Assembly: GCA_020631735.1 (NCBI GenBank)
Contig: CM036209.1
Location: forward strand, 2,467,478 to 2,531,477
Direction of reading: 5' to 3'
Source: Saccharum officinarum
Lineage: Eukaryota; Streptophyta; Magnoliopsida; Poales; Poaceae
DNA: 64,000 bases
The first letter of the stretch is position 1; every line of letters starts with the position of its first letter. A model generated the notes under the pieces. The model made no database searches, had not been told where the DNA came from, and was given only the letters and a program-made list of their open reading frames with translations. Below are positions 10,465 to 24,308 of this stretch, piece after piece. The position numbers and the translations under genes are program-made.

Positions 10465-13400
10465 TGTAACAGAACCGCCCAATTATACGAGATTAAGTAA
10501 GAAAATCATCCAACGGATGGACAATTTACCAAACTTAAGCCCGTATAACCCGGTAGTCCGTGAAATCTCGACGGATTTCAAACCATTTCACATCACAGCC
10601 AAGATCGTAATAAGTTCAGCGATTACCTTCATAAGTTACACAGCAGTTTGCGGCACAAAATACATCGGAGTTTAAACATAGTTATTACAAACCAGTTTCA
10701 AATAAAGTAGCGGAAGCATTAGTTCAAAGCACACACACACACATCTTTTCCAAAATACAGTGCCAGCTCGCGATCATCTCCCACAAAAGCATCAGGCGAG
10801 GAGTAGTGAGTGACCATTGCCCATGGTCCTAGGCTTCGCCCATCGCAGGGTAGAGACAGTTGATACAATAACCATAGTACATCTGTCCATCTGCAACAAG
10901 TGGGAACAAAGCCCTGAGTACGAGAAGGTACTCAGCTAGACTTACCCGACAGAACCAAAACAAAAGACTCCAAGGATCATGATAGGCTTTTTGGTGGGGT
11001 AGCTGACTCATTTGCAAGAAAAGCATTTTTAGCTTACCAAATCATTTACAAAAGCATGTCATCTTTTAATTCTTTATTCTCCTGTCAACTATGTTTGCAC
11101 TTAAGCTAAAGTAACCATGTAATTGAGCAAGCAAGGATTACCATTGATATTTGACAATAATTACCATGTCATTTTCTCATAACTATCCAAGTGTTGTATC
11201 CATATTACTACGATGAAGTAACTCAAGTCAAGTGCTCACTATCCAGTGAACGATGGCGATTCGAATCGATTATTGACCAGCTGGTAATTTATTCCTCACA
11301 CAAACCTCACTCACCCGCTAAAGTGAGGTATTGGTCACCGAGTCAACCATTCAGGTAAAGTCGCGAGCTTGCCAGGAACCACATGTACCCGGGGGCCGCC
11401 CGACTGCTCTTTGGCCTTATCATCGCGCCCCCGTTTCCTGCCACTACTGCTCCGGTACAGTGCGTTGCGGGCAATCCACTCGGCCCGAATAATCTCCCGG
11501 CTTCGCGGTCGAAAGGTACTTTATCCGGCCAGCTAAATGTGAGGCATGCGTTCAACATGACCCGAGGCCCGACATCGGACGGTCCTTAATCGACACAGAC
11601 GGAAGACACTACAGTCCAGAACCCTGCAAGCTTCCGCCCGGTCTCACATTCATTCCACACTTAGTTATTCTCACATGACATTTCTTTCACAAAACCAGGT
11701 AATCCCCTATAGCTCGCGGATGACAGGCAATCACCCGACTTCTACCGGTCTAAGCAAGCTAAGCAAGTATTGACCGTGGACACCAGGGTGACAAGGATCG
11801 GTAAAACAAGGTGGAACAAGGTATAATGCAGCAACGTTTGCAAACAACTCCTAAACTTAATGCATCAGATTAAGTAAAATTAATAAATAATTATTTGCAA
11901 ACCGGGGAGAAATGCTCCGGGGCTTGCCTCGCTCGAAGGTACTGGGACGATGGTCGGGGCACTCCGGAAGCTCTTCACCGGACTCCTCTTCTACTTCTGC
12001 TGGCTCCGGCTCCTCGGGCTGCTCCTCTGCGTCCTCGGGAACAACTGCCGGAACCACTTCCTGCGATCCTGTATGATGCAGAAGTATGAGTGCAACATGC
12101 ATAGGTGAAATGCAGAAGTGACATGAGATGATGAAGATGCGGAATGCATACGGTGTAATGAATGTATTATGTCATCGGATTATGTGGAACTTATGACTCT
12201 TCTACAAGGTAGTCAACATCATCCAAGAACATGTACTCGGAAACTACCACCACTATTTTCCACCATGCAAGAGTACTTGAACACCCAAGGTGCTTCAAAG
12301 ATACACCAAAGTATACTAACTAACTTTTGCATTAAAGAATAAATAGAAACCCTAATTAGTCCTAAGGTTGAACAGCAACACATATTTTAGTAGCTCAGAA
12401 AAAATCTCATAAAATTACAGTGGGTTACTAATATCAAGAATAGCTTGACATAAAATTTTTACTGCATTTGGATAATTAGAACTTACTATACAAAAATAAC
12501 AATATGGCCTCAAATAGATATTTAAAATACTTTACATTATGAAAAGTATCAAACAACAGATTTAGGAATTTTTCTACTATCTACTACCTAAACAAACACT
12601 ATGGAAAAATTATCACTTGCATGTTTTATTCAAATTTATTTAATAACAAAAATAACAATATTGGTAACAAAAGCATTTGAACTGCAACTATAAATTTTTA
12701 TACAGAACACCCAAGATATAATTTCCCTAGCAAGTACATGACACAAAAAGATTAATAAACTTGGAATCATATTTTTCTGATTTTTCTAGGATTTATTAAG
12801 CAATTAACAAGAAAACAGCCATTTCAATAGTTAATTAAAACTCTACAGAAAAGTATCTCAAATTTGACATGCAATAATTTTAGATCATAGATCTGGTTCC
12901 ATTGCATCTAAGAAATTTATTTCATAATTTTGGAGCTAAAATGACAAGAAATCATTTTCCAAGTGCTTTTTCATCAAGAATAATAAAAAAGAAAATGGAA
13001 ATGGATTTCTTTTTAAGACGCTGGGCCGGCCCGGGAAAAACAAGCGGCCCACGGCTGCCGCGGCCCAGCTTGCGCGCGCGGGGGAGAAGACCGAGCCGGC
13101 CTGCTCGGGCTCGGCCCGCAGGCGCGGTCCAGCCCACCGAGAGGGGGGGACCCGAGCGCGTCGCGTCGCCGGCGTCCACAGGCCGACGCCGCGGCGGCGG
13201 TCGCGGCCAACGGCCGGCTCCGGCCACCACGACGCGAGCTCGCGCACCACGTTCGCAAGGAGCTAGCGGACTCGAGAGGGAGGCTTGGGAAGAGGGAGAA
13301 GGAACGAGCGAGGCGGTGGGCGGAGCACGGCTCGGCGGCACCGTCGCGGTGGCGCGGCGAGGCGGCCGGAAATTGAACCTACCGTGGCTAAGGAGGGGAT

Positions 13401-14320
13401 GGCGACGCTTGTTCGGAGAGAGGAGAGGATGGGGCGGAGCTCGGTGCAAGATGGATTTGGCGGTGGTGGATTGCCGACGTCGGAACGGGGGAGCGAAGTC
13501 GGAGCTCGCGGCGGTGAGCCGTTCGCCCTCGGTTTGGGGAGAGAAGGAGCGGCTGGCGAGCGAGGGTGGGAGTGAGGGAGCGAGGAGGGCTCGGGCAGGC
13601 GGTTTTGAGCGCGCTCGAGCTGGCGGGAGATCAGGGCGAGGACGACGCGCGGCGAGCGGCGACAGCGCATGGCCGACACGCGGCGAGCGCGCTCTGTCGC
13701 GGCGGCCAGCGAGGTGCGCGGCGCGCGGGAGGAGGAGGGAGGCGGGTGGTCGCGGGCCGGGCCGCCTGCGTCGCGCGGGCGCGCGCGCGCGGAGAGCTGC
13801 GCGGGCCGATTCGGCCAGCGGGCCGAATCCGGGGCGGCGGCCTGCTAAGGCGAAATTCGGTTTTTTTTTTTGATTTTCCAAATTCAAATTTAAATGCAAT
13901 TTCAAACTTCAAACTACATTTTGAACAAGAAGAAGACATTTTCTGGAATTGACCCAAAAATAAAAGTTGCTCAGAAATAAATTCTCTACAACTTTGATTA
14001 AGGGGCCAACTGAAAATTCTTAATAGATTTTGAATGGCATAAAAGCTAAAATAGGAGATATTTTTGAATATTTTTAATAAATATTTTTGAACAAGTTTTG
14101 ACAAAATTTGAGTCATCTAGTTGCTCCAAAGATTGAACTAGGGTTCCAAGTGATGTAAAATTATAGTTGCAAGATTTTTGGTGTAATGTGATTATCATAT
14201 TAATATATTCATCACCTATATCATTTTCAAGCTTTTATTTGATTAAATTGTAACATTATCACACATGATTATGATGACATGAATGCCATGCAATATGATT
14301 GCCATGCAAAAATGCATTGC
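10465..14320 (-). repeat. 5' LTR of the chromovirus (end lost in gap)
   Basis: It starts with TGTAACAG at 10465 on the plus strand (the element-sense LTR end) and runs into the N gap about 20 bases short of the end seen in the other LTR. It matches 1-3813 nearly base for base. Most differences are single-base length changes in short runs, with this copy usually shorter. It should carry the element promoter, but I could not pick a convincing TATA box by eye. Confidence 0.9.
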
Positions 14321-14420
14321 NNNNNNNNNNNNNNNNNNNNNNNNNNNNNNNNNNNNNNNNNNNNNNNNNNNNNNNNNNNNNNNNNNNNNNNNNNNNNNNN
14401 NNNNNNNNNNNNNNNNNNNN
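14321..14420. other. Assembly gap of 100 N
   Basis: A run of exactly 100 N, the standard filler for a gap of unknown size. It removes the outer end of the 5' LTR and its flank. Confidence 0.99.
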
Positions 14421-14554
14421 CACGAACCGATAGGCTTGTCGGCGGTGAAGTAACCGACAGGCCCGCCGCTTGTAATTTCTTATTAAAAGTGTCATCTATA
14501 TTTATAATTATTTATTTAAATAATATTATTTAAAAAAATTCCTCAATCCATAGA
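14421..14554. repeat. Short subterminal-repeat fragment, possibly CACTA-type
   Basis: The first 50 bases after the gap contain an imperfect inverted arrangement (GGCTTGTCGGCGGTG with AACCGACAGGCCCGCC) like the GTCGG-rich subterminal repeats of grass CACTA elements. An AT-rich filler follows. No terminus is visible, so the class is uncertain. Confidence 0.3.
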
Positions 14555-14562
14555 GTTGAAGC

Positions 14563-15423
14563 TAAAGCTGGACTAACGAGCCAGCTCGGCTCGTTTGGCT
14601 CGGCTCGTTCCGGCTCGTTATCTTAACGAGCCAGAAGGCCGGCTCGGCTCGGCTCGTTTACGAGCTCGAGCTGGCTCGTTTGGCTCGCGAGCCAACCATA
14701 TTAAAACATAAAAAATATAATATGTGTATTATCTAAAGTTTGATAATTGTTATAATATAAAACTAGTCCATTCATAAGTCTTAATAAATCATACAAAAAT
14801 AATATGTACTATTATATTATAATACTATACACCATACATTGTCTATGGTTCATACTCCATACCATATATGATGCATTCATTATTCATATATTCATTTAAA
14901 ATAAAAAGAATCAAATTAATCTAAAATTTATAGAGTCAAAGTCCAATCATCAACAAATTATAAAGTGTAAGACATAAAGTTATATAACACTAATAAAAGT
15001 TTAAGGCCAACAACTTTGGCTTGTTAGGCTCGCGAGCTGGCTCGAGCTGGCTCGTTAAGACACAAGCTAGGATGCTTGCTCAGCTCGTTTGAGAAATTAA
15101 ACGAGCTGAGCCAAGCCGAGCCACTATCTATTCGAGTCGAGCGAGCTATCGAGTTGCGAGCTTTTTCGTCCAGCTTTAGGGTGTGTTCACTTTGCGAAAA
15201 GTAGCTGAAAAGTTATTGTAGCATCTTTCGTTGTTATTTGGCAAAATTTGTTCAATTATAGACTAACTAGGCTCAAAAGATTCGTCCCGACATTTACAGA
15301 CAAATTATGTAATTAGTTATCTTTTTTACATACATTTAATGCTTAATGCATGCGTCGAAAGATTTGATGTGATAGGTGGAAGAGAAAATATTTTGGGTTG
15401 GATGAGGGAAGTGAAAGGCCTTA
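14563..15423. mobile_element. Non-autonomous hAT element (GAGCC-rich) containing a nested MITE
   Basis: The left end is TAAAGCTGGAC and the right end GTCCAGCTTTA, inverted repeats of each other. The subterminal regions are packed with GGCTCG/CGAGCC motifs, and the middle is AT-rich with no ORF. The 8-base duplication GTTGAAGC flanks it at 14555-14562 and 15424-15431, as expected for hAT. The right copy lies beyond a Tourist MITE (15179-15420) that inserted at the final TTA of the hAT terminus. The outer end is about 165 bases upstream of the sororin-like start codon. Confidence 0.85.
15179..15420. mobile_element. Tourist-like MITE (242 bp) nested in the hAT terminus
   Basis: It begins GGGTGTGTTCACTTT and ends AAAGTGAAAGGCC-like, flanked by TTA on both sides (15176-15178 and 15421-15423). 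It contains the family-typical CTAACTAGGCTCAAAAGATT stretch also seen at 16507-16750 and 58148-58401. No coding capacity. Confidence 0.8.
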
Positions 15424-15596
15424 GTTGAAGCCATGTCGGTCCACGAACGCAAGACTACCTACCCTTCTTCTCCAACCTTCCCCTGGAAGGCTCCATCCAT
15501 CTCCGCCTCCGCGCGTTCCCCTCTCCTCCTGGCTCCCCTTCCCGCTCTCCGAATCCACCACTCTCCCATTCCCCGCACGCGGTCCAGACCCCGACG

Positions 15597-18500
15597 ATGC
15601 GGCCCTCGAAGAGCGCCGCGGCGCCCCCGGCGTCCTTGACGAGCCCGAAGTTCTGCGCCACCAAGCGGCAGCGGAAGGCGGCGCCGCTGGGCGACGTCAC
15701 CAACCTCCTCGTCCTCGCTGAGACCCCGACCCCGAGCAAGCCCAGGAGGACCGCATGCCGGTCCCTCCCCGCGCCCTCCGACGTCTCCGCAGTCTCCTCC
15801 GCCTGCTCCTCCTCCGCCTCCGCCTCCGCCGCGCCCGCGCCCAAGCCTTCCGCCGCCGCCTCGGTTACGCCCGCGCGCAAGCCTTCCTCCGCCGCCTGCG
15901 TCACGCCCGCGCCCAAGCCTTGCTCCGCCGCCTGCGTCGTCACGCCCGCGCCCGCGCCAAGCCTTGCTCCGCTGCCGGTGAGTGAAGCTACGGCACCAAT
16001 TCGTGCTCGATCCGCTTCAACTGGCTGTGGTAGGCTGGTACTGGCATCTCTTCGATTCGATCCGCATTGGCTGGGATTTCTAATCCGCTCCCTCTTCGTT
16101 TGCAGTCATCCAGGAGGAGCGCAGTGTGGTCAAATCGCCGACCATCTCCACAGTTTACCGCAGGGCCACCGAGACTCAGGGGAGGTGGAAGAACCCCGCC
16201 GCCGCCAATAGCAAGGGGAAGGAACCCGTCGCGGCCACGGCGAGGTGCCCGCCTCTTGGGAAATCTGCAAGGACCAACAGCAGGTGTGGTTACTTGCCTT
16301 GCCTGGCCTGGCCCCAGTACATGTCATCAGTGCCTGCATGTCATCTGCGTTGGTGTATGTTCATTTCAGCCTCGTCAGTGTTAGTGCCTCTCGGCTGTTA
16401 GGCTGTGCAATTGATTGTGACTGGGAACTTGTTAACTAGTCGTAGTAGGTTCTTTTGTGGGTGCCACAGACCTTCCTTGTAGCTTTGACCAATCATTATC
16501 ATCTAAGGGTGTGTTTAGATGGTTGTAAAGTGTGTGTAAAGTTCCTGTAGCAGTTTTCGTTGTTATTTGGTAAAATTTATCCAATCATGGACGAACTAGG
16601 CTCAAAAGATTCGTCTCGACATTTACAGACAAACTGTGCAATTAATTATTTTTTTTACCTACATTTAATGCTCCATGCATGCGTCCAAAAATTTGATGTG
16701 ACGAGGAATCTTGTAAAATTTTTGGAATTTTGAAGGAACTAAACACTGCCTAAGTAGAAGCCAGATAAGTACACCTGTTTTTCATAATGCACATTCCTAC
16801 TTGCATGTGAGAATCAATACTCTGTTAGCTGTTTTTTTAAGGGGCATGATGATATCATAATCACTGAGAATCACCGTACACCACGCTTAATGTCGTGCTG
16901 CATCCTGTATGCTCGTCCAATGTGCACGTCGCATAATTTCATTGACCTTTTAACTCCGTGCAATGTTCAGGTCCAATGCACTTATTGGTAACAAGAGTTC
17001 AGGCCCTGGCTATCCTAGACTGATATGAAACCTTTCCATTCTTATAGTTTTCATATGATGGAATTGCTATAATACTCAGTGTCTTAAATGCTTGCACTGT
17101 TTGCTGCAAAATGACATATAGTGTTATGGACTAGAAGAAGAAGTGTTGTGATGTCCTTTGCATTTCGGACACAACGTATATTGTCAGAATTCACATGCAC
17201 AGGATATTCAGAACTCTGGACTTTAGGGATCCTTTAGTCCAGCTTGTTTCACTGATACCTAACAGTTACAGTCTGAGTGCATTACATTTACTGAACTATT
17301 GAATTTCAATAACCTTTCAGGAAAAAGGATACTCGGCCCATCTCTGCATCTGCTTCTTGTCATGAAGGTAAAAAGGTAAGCAATGCCACAATCTGAGTGC
17401 ATTTCCTAATAATGACCCTACCAAGTTTCCTGTTATTAAGTTGTGTATATCATTGTGCTCTCTTCATGGGTCTACACTCTACACAATGAAATGGCATTAT
17501 GATTACAGTCACACAAACTCTCGATTTATCATGTGGTAGTATTTAATCAACAGAGCTGGGGCTGCAATAAGGTCTGTGATGTGTTACAGTACACTTAAAG
17601 CTGCACTTATAAGATCAATTCTTCTCCTTATGGTGGCCATAACTTCCAATTCTCTAATTGCTTGCCATTTCGGAAACAGAAGCGGTCCATTGCAAGCGCA
17701 CCCAACTTACTAGAGGACCTTTTCGAGAAGCAGAGAGCATACTTTGCAGACTTTGACGCCTTTGAGCTGGTAGAGGAAGACACCAACCTCCTCGTCATCG
17801 CTGAGACCCCGACCCTGAGCAAGCCCAGGAGGACTGCACGCCGGTCCCTCCCCGCGCTCTCCGATGTCTCCGCGGTCTCCTCCGCCTGCTCATCCTCCGC
17901 CTCCGTCACGCCCGTGCCCAAGCCTTCCGGTGCCGCCTCGGTCACGCCCGCGCGCAAGCTTTCCCCCGCCGCCTGCGTCACGCCCGTGCCCAAGCCTTCC
18001 TCCACTGCCTGCGTCGTCACGCCCGCGCCCAAGCCTTCCTCCGCTGCCGGTGAGTGAAGCTATGGCACCGATTCGTGCTCGATCCGCTTCAATTGGCTGT
18101 GGTAGGCTGGTAGTGGCATCTCGTCGATCCGCATTTGGCTGGAATTTCTAATCCTGGTGCCTCCTCTTCGTTTGCAGTCCTCGAGGAGGAGCGCAGTGTG
18201 CTCAAATCGCCGACCATCTCCACAGTTCACCGCAGGACCACCGAGGCTCAAGGGAGGTGGAGGAGGAACCCTGCCACCGCCAACAGCAAGGGCAAGGAAC
18301 CTGTCGCTGCCACGGCGAGGTGCCCCCCTCTTGGGAAGTCTGCAAGGACCAATAGCAGGTGAGATTACTGTTTCATCTGCATTAGTGTATGTTCAATTCA
18401 GCCTCGTCAGTGTTAGTGCCTCTCGTCTGTCAGGTTGTGCAATTGATTGTGACTGGGAACTTGTAGCTAGTAGTAGGTTCTTTTGTGGGTGCCACAGACC

Positions 18501-19705
18501 TCCTTACCAATCATTATCACCGTCTTCGCTTTTTGTGGCAACTAGAAGCCAGATAAGTACACCTGTTTTTCATAATGCACATTCCTGATTGCCTGTGAGA
18601 ATCAATACTCTGTTAGTTGTTTCTTAAAAGGGGCATGATGATATCATAATCAGTGAGAATCACCTTCCACCATGCTTAACGACATGCTGCATCCTGCATG
18701 CTCATCCAGTGTGCGAGTCGCATAATTTCATCATCGACCTTTTACTATGTCAAATGTTCAGTTCCAATGCACTTATTGGTAACAAGAGTTCAAGCCCTGG
18801 TCCTCCTAGACTGATATGAAACCTTTCCGTTCTTATTGTTTTGATAGGATGGAATTGCTGTAATACTCAATGTCTTAAATGCCTGCATTGCTTGTTGCAA
18901 AATGACATATAGTGATATAGACTAAAATTTGTGTTGTGATGTCTTTGCATTTCGGACAGAACAAACTTACCATATATCATATAGTCTCAGAACTCACATG
19001 CACAGGATAGTCAGAAATCAGGACTATAGGGATCCTTTAGTCCATCTTGTTTCACTGATACCTAAGTAACCTAACAGTTAACAGTCTGAGTGCGTTTCGT
19101 TTACTGAACTATATAATTTCACTAATCTTTCAGGAAAAAGGATACTCGGCCCATCTCTGCATCAGCTCCTTGTCATGAAGGTAAAAAGGTAAGCGGGGCC
19201 ACAATCTGAGTGCATTTCCTCATTATGACGCTACCAAGTTTCTTGTTATTAAGACGTGTACACAATGAAATGCCATTATGATTACAGTCACAAACTCACT
19301 ATCTTGTTCAAACTTTATCATGTGGTAGTATTTAATTAATTAGAGCTGTGCCTGCAATAAGGTCTGCGATCTGTTAAAGTTTCACTCCGGTTCTCCTTTG
19401 CATAAAGTGCATCTATTCTGAAACATTTATGCTATGCCATATATAAATATGATGATATAAATGTGTGAAGGTTAGATACTGCAGTTTTATAGTACGCTTA
19501 AAGCTGCATCTATAAGATCAATTCTTCTCCGTACAGTGGCCATAACTTCCAACTCTCTTGCTTGTCATTTCTGAAACAGAAGCGGTCCATTGCAAGCACA
19601 CCCAACTTACTAGAGGACCTTTTGGAGAAGCAGAGAGCATACTTTGCAGACATCGACGCCTTTGAGCTGGTAGAGGAAGATGCGTCGGAATCCGAGCTGG
19701 AGTAA
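15597..19705 (+). CDS. Sororin-like protein gene with internal tandem duplication
   Basis: Seven exons by splice signals and frame: 15597-15977, 16106-16283, 17321-17375, 17680-18049, 18178-18358, 19134-19188 and 19580-19705 (stop TAA). Exons 1-4 and 4-7 repeat the same plan: an Ala/Pro/Ser-rich segment, a KSPTISTV segment, a short KKDTRPIS exon and a C-terminal motif YFAD(F/I)DAFELVEED. That end resembles the conserved C-terminus of sororin/CDCA5, which protects sister-chromatid cohesion by opposing WAPL; the assignment is tentative. Exon 4 fuses the end of copy 1 (VEED) in frame to the early part of copy 2 (TNLLVIAETP), so copy 2 has no start of its own. Exon 1 lacks one base near 15951 relative to copy 2, which breaks the frame into exon 2. 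This is either a sequence error or a real lesion. The exon-2 donor GTGTGG is weaker than its copy-2 partner GTGAGA. Confidence 0.6.
15698..17780 (+). repeat. Tandem duplication unit 1 in the sororin-like gene
   Basis: A direct repeat of about 2.08 kb covering most of exon 1, three introns and the C-terminal exon. It matches 17781-19705 through exons and introns alike (for example CAGCCTCGTCAGTGTTAGTG in intron 2 of both). The unit breakpoint joins VEED to TNLL codons. This copy carries a MITE that copy 2 lacks. Confidence 0.85.
16507..16750. mobile_element. Tourist-like MITE in intron 2 of copy 1
   Basis: It starts GGGTGTGTTTAG and ends AAACACTGCC, flanked by TAA (16504-16506 and 16751-16753). 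The corresponding place in copy 2 (near 18520) has no MITE, so it probably landed after the gene duplication. Confidence 0.8.
17781..19705 (+). repeat. Tandem duplication unit 2 in the sororin-like gene
   Basis: The second copy of the unit starting at CACCAACCTCCTCGTC. All of its splice sites and frames are consistent. It ends with the acidic ASESELE tail and stop at 19705, which copy 1 lost at the junction. Confidence 0.85.
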
Positions 19706-19924
19706 AAACTGAAGCTGATCCCAGAAGACAAGGCCCTTTTTTTTTTCTTGGGTACAGAAGTAGTTTACTGGAATCACGTTGATGCGATGCAGCAGCGCGG
19801 TATGGTAGCAATGTATAGCTAGCTCTACTTGTAACACGGGGGGCGGACCGGTGTACCTTGGTGCAATGATCACCGGTGAATGAATGTCTCGATAGGCCAC
19901 TGATGTTCCTACTAGCAAAGCTTT

Positions 19925-20059
19925 GGCCTCGTTCGGCTGGCTGGCTGCCAGTCAGCCAACAGTGCTTTTCTCTCACATCATTTCAGTACCAGCCACCAGC
20001 CAGCTAGCAGTATTTTTCTCTCACATCATTTCAGCACCAGCCACCAGCCAGCCGAACAA
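19925..20059. mobile_element. Small MITE with GGCCTCGTTCGGCTGG end
   Basis: The left end GGCCTCGTTCGGCTGG and right end CCAGCCGAACAAG are inverted relatives. Between them the phrase TTTTTCTCTCACATCATTTCAG occurs in part twice. A related but diverged copy lies at about 24770-24872. Superfamily not resolved. Confidence 0.5.
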
Positions 20060-21118
20060 GAGTTGCAGCATAGTAGTAAGGCATATATGATGAGATGAAA
20101 TCTCAGGATTAGGGAGGCTCTCTACTGTATGAGAAAATGAGGTTGTAGTTAAGACAGCACTAATCGCTCGATGTTTGTCTGTTTGGAACTAGTTGCTCTC
20201 TCTGGATATATTATATACTAGTGTACTGCTTTGCATTGCTTTGTGTGAGGTTGTGCTAGCAAAGCCATTACAAATCTGTGTTACGGAAGATGTCAGTATG
20301 GATGGTGCTGGGTTGTGTGTGGAATGAATGAATGTGCTGGGTTGAGCATCTCTTTGTTTCTCTATAAATTTCCAGCTCCACGGCATGTTGGTCGGCTGGC
20401 CGCCATTTGAGGAACCAAGGAACAAAGCTTCCCAGCCACTTGTTCCTGCTGGCTCTTTTTGTCAAGCCGTGCCATACTGCCCCTGCAACTGAGCAGAAGA
20501 TTCAGAGCTGCTGCTCCTTGTTTCTTTCTTTTTTTTTTTCTTTTAGCTTGCTACAGTTGCTTGGGCTCAACTCCCGTTCGATCTAACAGGCGAGCAGCGA
20601 GCGATTTTGCAGGAATGGTGTTCATGTCTCACTCATATGGAATCTACAACCACTCCTGCTGGCTTTTCGACCATCATTCGCCAAAACTGTTCTTGACGCT
20701 TTGCTTGTCAAATCCAGGCCAAGTCAGCTCTCTACACTCTACTCAGCAGAAATTACTACTATGCGGATCAATCTTCAATGCCATGCGATGCGATGCTGTA
20801 CCTCTTTCTTTTTTTTTCCCTACTGTGGTCAATGACAATTACAGTACTCAGTTCATATATATACTCGTCGTCTAGACAGCGTAACAGCAATAGCAGCAGG
20901 AGCCTTATGAAAGTTCAAAGTTGGTTTCCAGCGCGATCAGATATAGGGGGCACTCCAATGTTTCAAACATTATGTCTTTTTCCCTCATACAACTTATTCT
21001 GGCAGTTTGCCATAATGTACGAGAAAATATACCAGTCAATGTAGCCATGCCTCTGCCCAATCACATCTGTTAATACAATGTGCTTTCGGACTACAGACCC
21101 CTCCACTAAACCTGATGC

Positions 21119-21163
<45 letters not shown>

Positions 21164-21268
21164 GCCACTTGCATAAAGTAGCATAGAAACTCAGCATGTG
21201 CAAATAGTCTGCTAAATATCTGCGCACATTGGCACTGTCCAACAGACCGCTCTAAACCCCTGAGCAAA
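20060..21268. other. Intergenic stretch between sororin-like gene and peroxidase pseudogene
   Basis: No gene seen. It holds short T-rich runs and scattered small ORFs without family features. The only clear element is an AC microsatellite at 21122-21162. Confidence 0.6.
21122..21162. repeat. (AC)n microsatellite
   Basis: About 20 uninterrupted AC units, 107 bases before the start of the peroxidase pseudogene. Confidence 0.97.
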
Positions 21269-23308
<2,040 letters not shown>

Positions 23309-23504
23309 GACCATGTAATCTTGTTTCAATCATATCTTTAGAACTTTGAAATTGAAGCAAACAGTGATGGTACTCTGTAATATGAAACTGCAATTTTGTA
23401 CAAAGAGAAGAGGAAGGTCTATACAAGTGGGTTAACAGCCCACACAATTCCAATTAGAGGATAAAACAATACAAAATTTCCTAACATTGTGACTGCAGGC
23501 AGAC

Positions 23505-24308
23505 TCATGACTGATGAATGTTTCGTATGGCTGCATTGATACTTTTACAGTCAAAGTCCATGATCTTCATCCAGTTCTCGAAATCTCCAATTTCCTACAT
23601 ACATAATAAAAAATTGGACTCTTCAGCAGAAACAAATAGCGCATGATTTGGATTGAATTTTCCTGTGAAAAAAAAGCATCCAATACAAAAGGAATGGCAT
23701 CCAGTGTTCTAGTTTTTCTTGTCAGAGAACAGAAGATGAGTGAACTCATTTTTCTAATCAGTGTAGCAAGATTCATATTTCGGTTTCACCATGTGAATTG
23801 AAGGGGAATGTTTTTTTTATTTGACGCGAAATTGAAGGGGAATGTGAGTGGCATGGCATCAGCATATCACTGTTAGTCACCTTCAAGACTGAGTTGATCT
23901 CGTTAGTGGCATCGAGCCACTGATCCGTCTGCTTCCTGTAGCGCGCGATGGTACCTAGCAGCGCGCGGGCCTCAAGCTCAACGCGCTTCTCGTTGACGAA
24001 GAGCTCCTGCACCCCGCCGCCGTCGACCGTGTCCACGAGGGGATCCGCGACCCGCACCGCGCTTCTCAAAGCGTCCTTCTTCGCTCTCTCTGCGTGGAGC
24101 GAAATAGGGTTACCAAATTTGTTTTGTTCTATCGCTTGGGCTGGCTGTTGTGCAGAGGGCAGAAATCAAAGCAATGGCGGGCTGGCGGCGTACCAGTTTG
24201 CTGGCGTTGGCGGAGGGATTGGTGGTGGTGCTGATGCACGATCCGGAGCAGCGCGTCTTCCAGCTCCTGCTTCCCACCCGCCGCTGCCGCTGGCTTGGCC
24301 CCGTCCAT
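23505..24308 (-). CDS. BLOS1: BLOS1, BLOC-1 complex subunit 1
   Basis: Three exons on the minus strand: 24308-24194, 24089-23881 and 23594-23505. Donors are GTACGC and GTGACT, acceptors CGCAG and TGTAG, and the phases join cleanly to 137 residues. The start is MDGAKPAAAA. The core contains ERAKKDALRSAVRVAD, VQELFVNEKRVELEARALL and YRKQTDQWLDATNEINSVLK. The last exon encodes EIGDFENWMKIMDFDCKSI and ends IRNIHQS. These are hallmark plant BLOS1/GCN5L1-family segments. In plants BLOS1 works with BLOS2 and sorting nexin 1 in endosome-to-vacuole transport. The length is normal, and an extra Gly (DGGGVQE) is the only oddity seen. Its 3' end lies 197 bases from the end of the peroxidase pseudogene, tail to tail. 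Confidence 0.88.

Larger units (their letters stand above)
1..14320 (-). mobile_element. Ty3/gypsy chromovirus (Tekay/Del-like) with an extra ORF upstream of gag
   Basis: The element is read on the minus strand. In element order it has a 5' LTR (10465 to the gap), a primer-binding site (10451-10462), a leader, an extra ORF (9675-8701), gag-pol (8356-3761), a polypurine tract (3842-3833) and a 3' LTR (3832 to beyond position 1). The protease, RT, RNase H, integrase order with a chromodomain-like end marks a Ty3/gypsy chromovirus; assignment to the Tekay/Del group is inferred from the protein and the long LTRs. Both long ORFs are open, so the copy may be young. Target-site duplications cannot be checked, because one end lies outside the window and the other in the N gap. 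Confidence 0.9.

Noticed and set aside
12902..13905. Two overlapping ORFs of more than 300 codons on opposite strands
   Set aside because: Same GC-rich LTR core as above; the length arises from one-base losses that merge frames, and the other LTR lacks the same ORFs.
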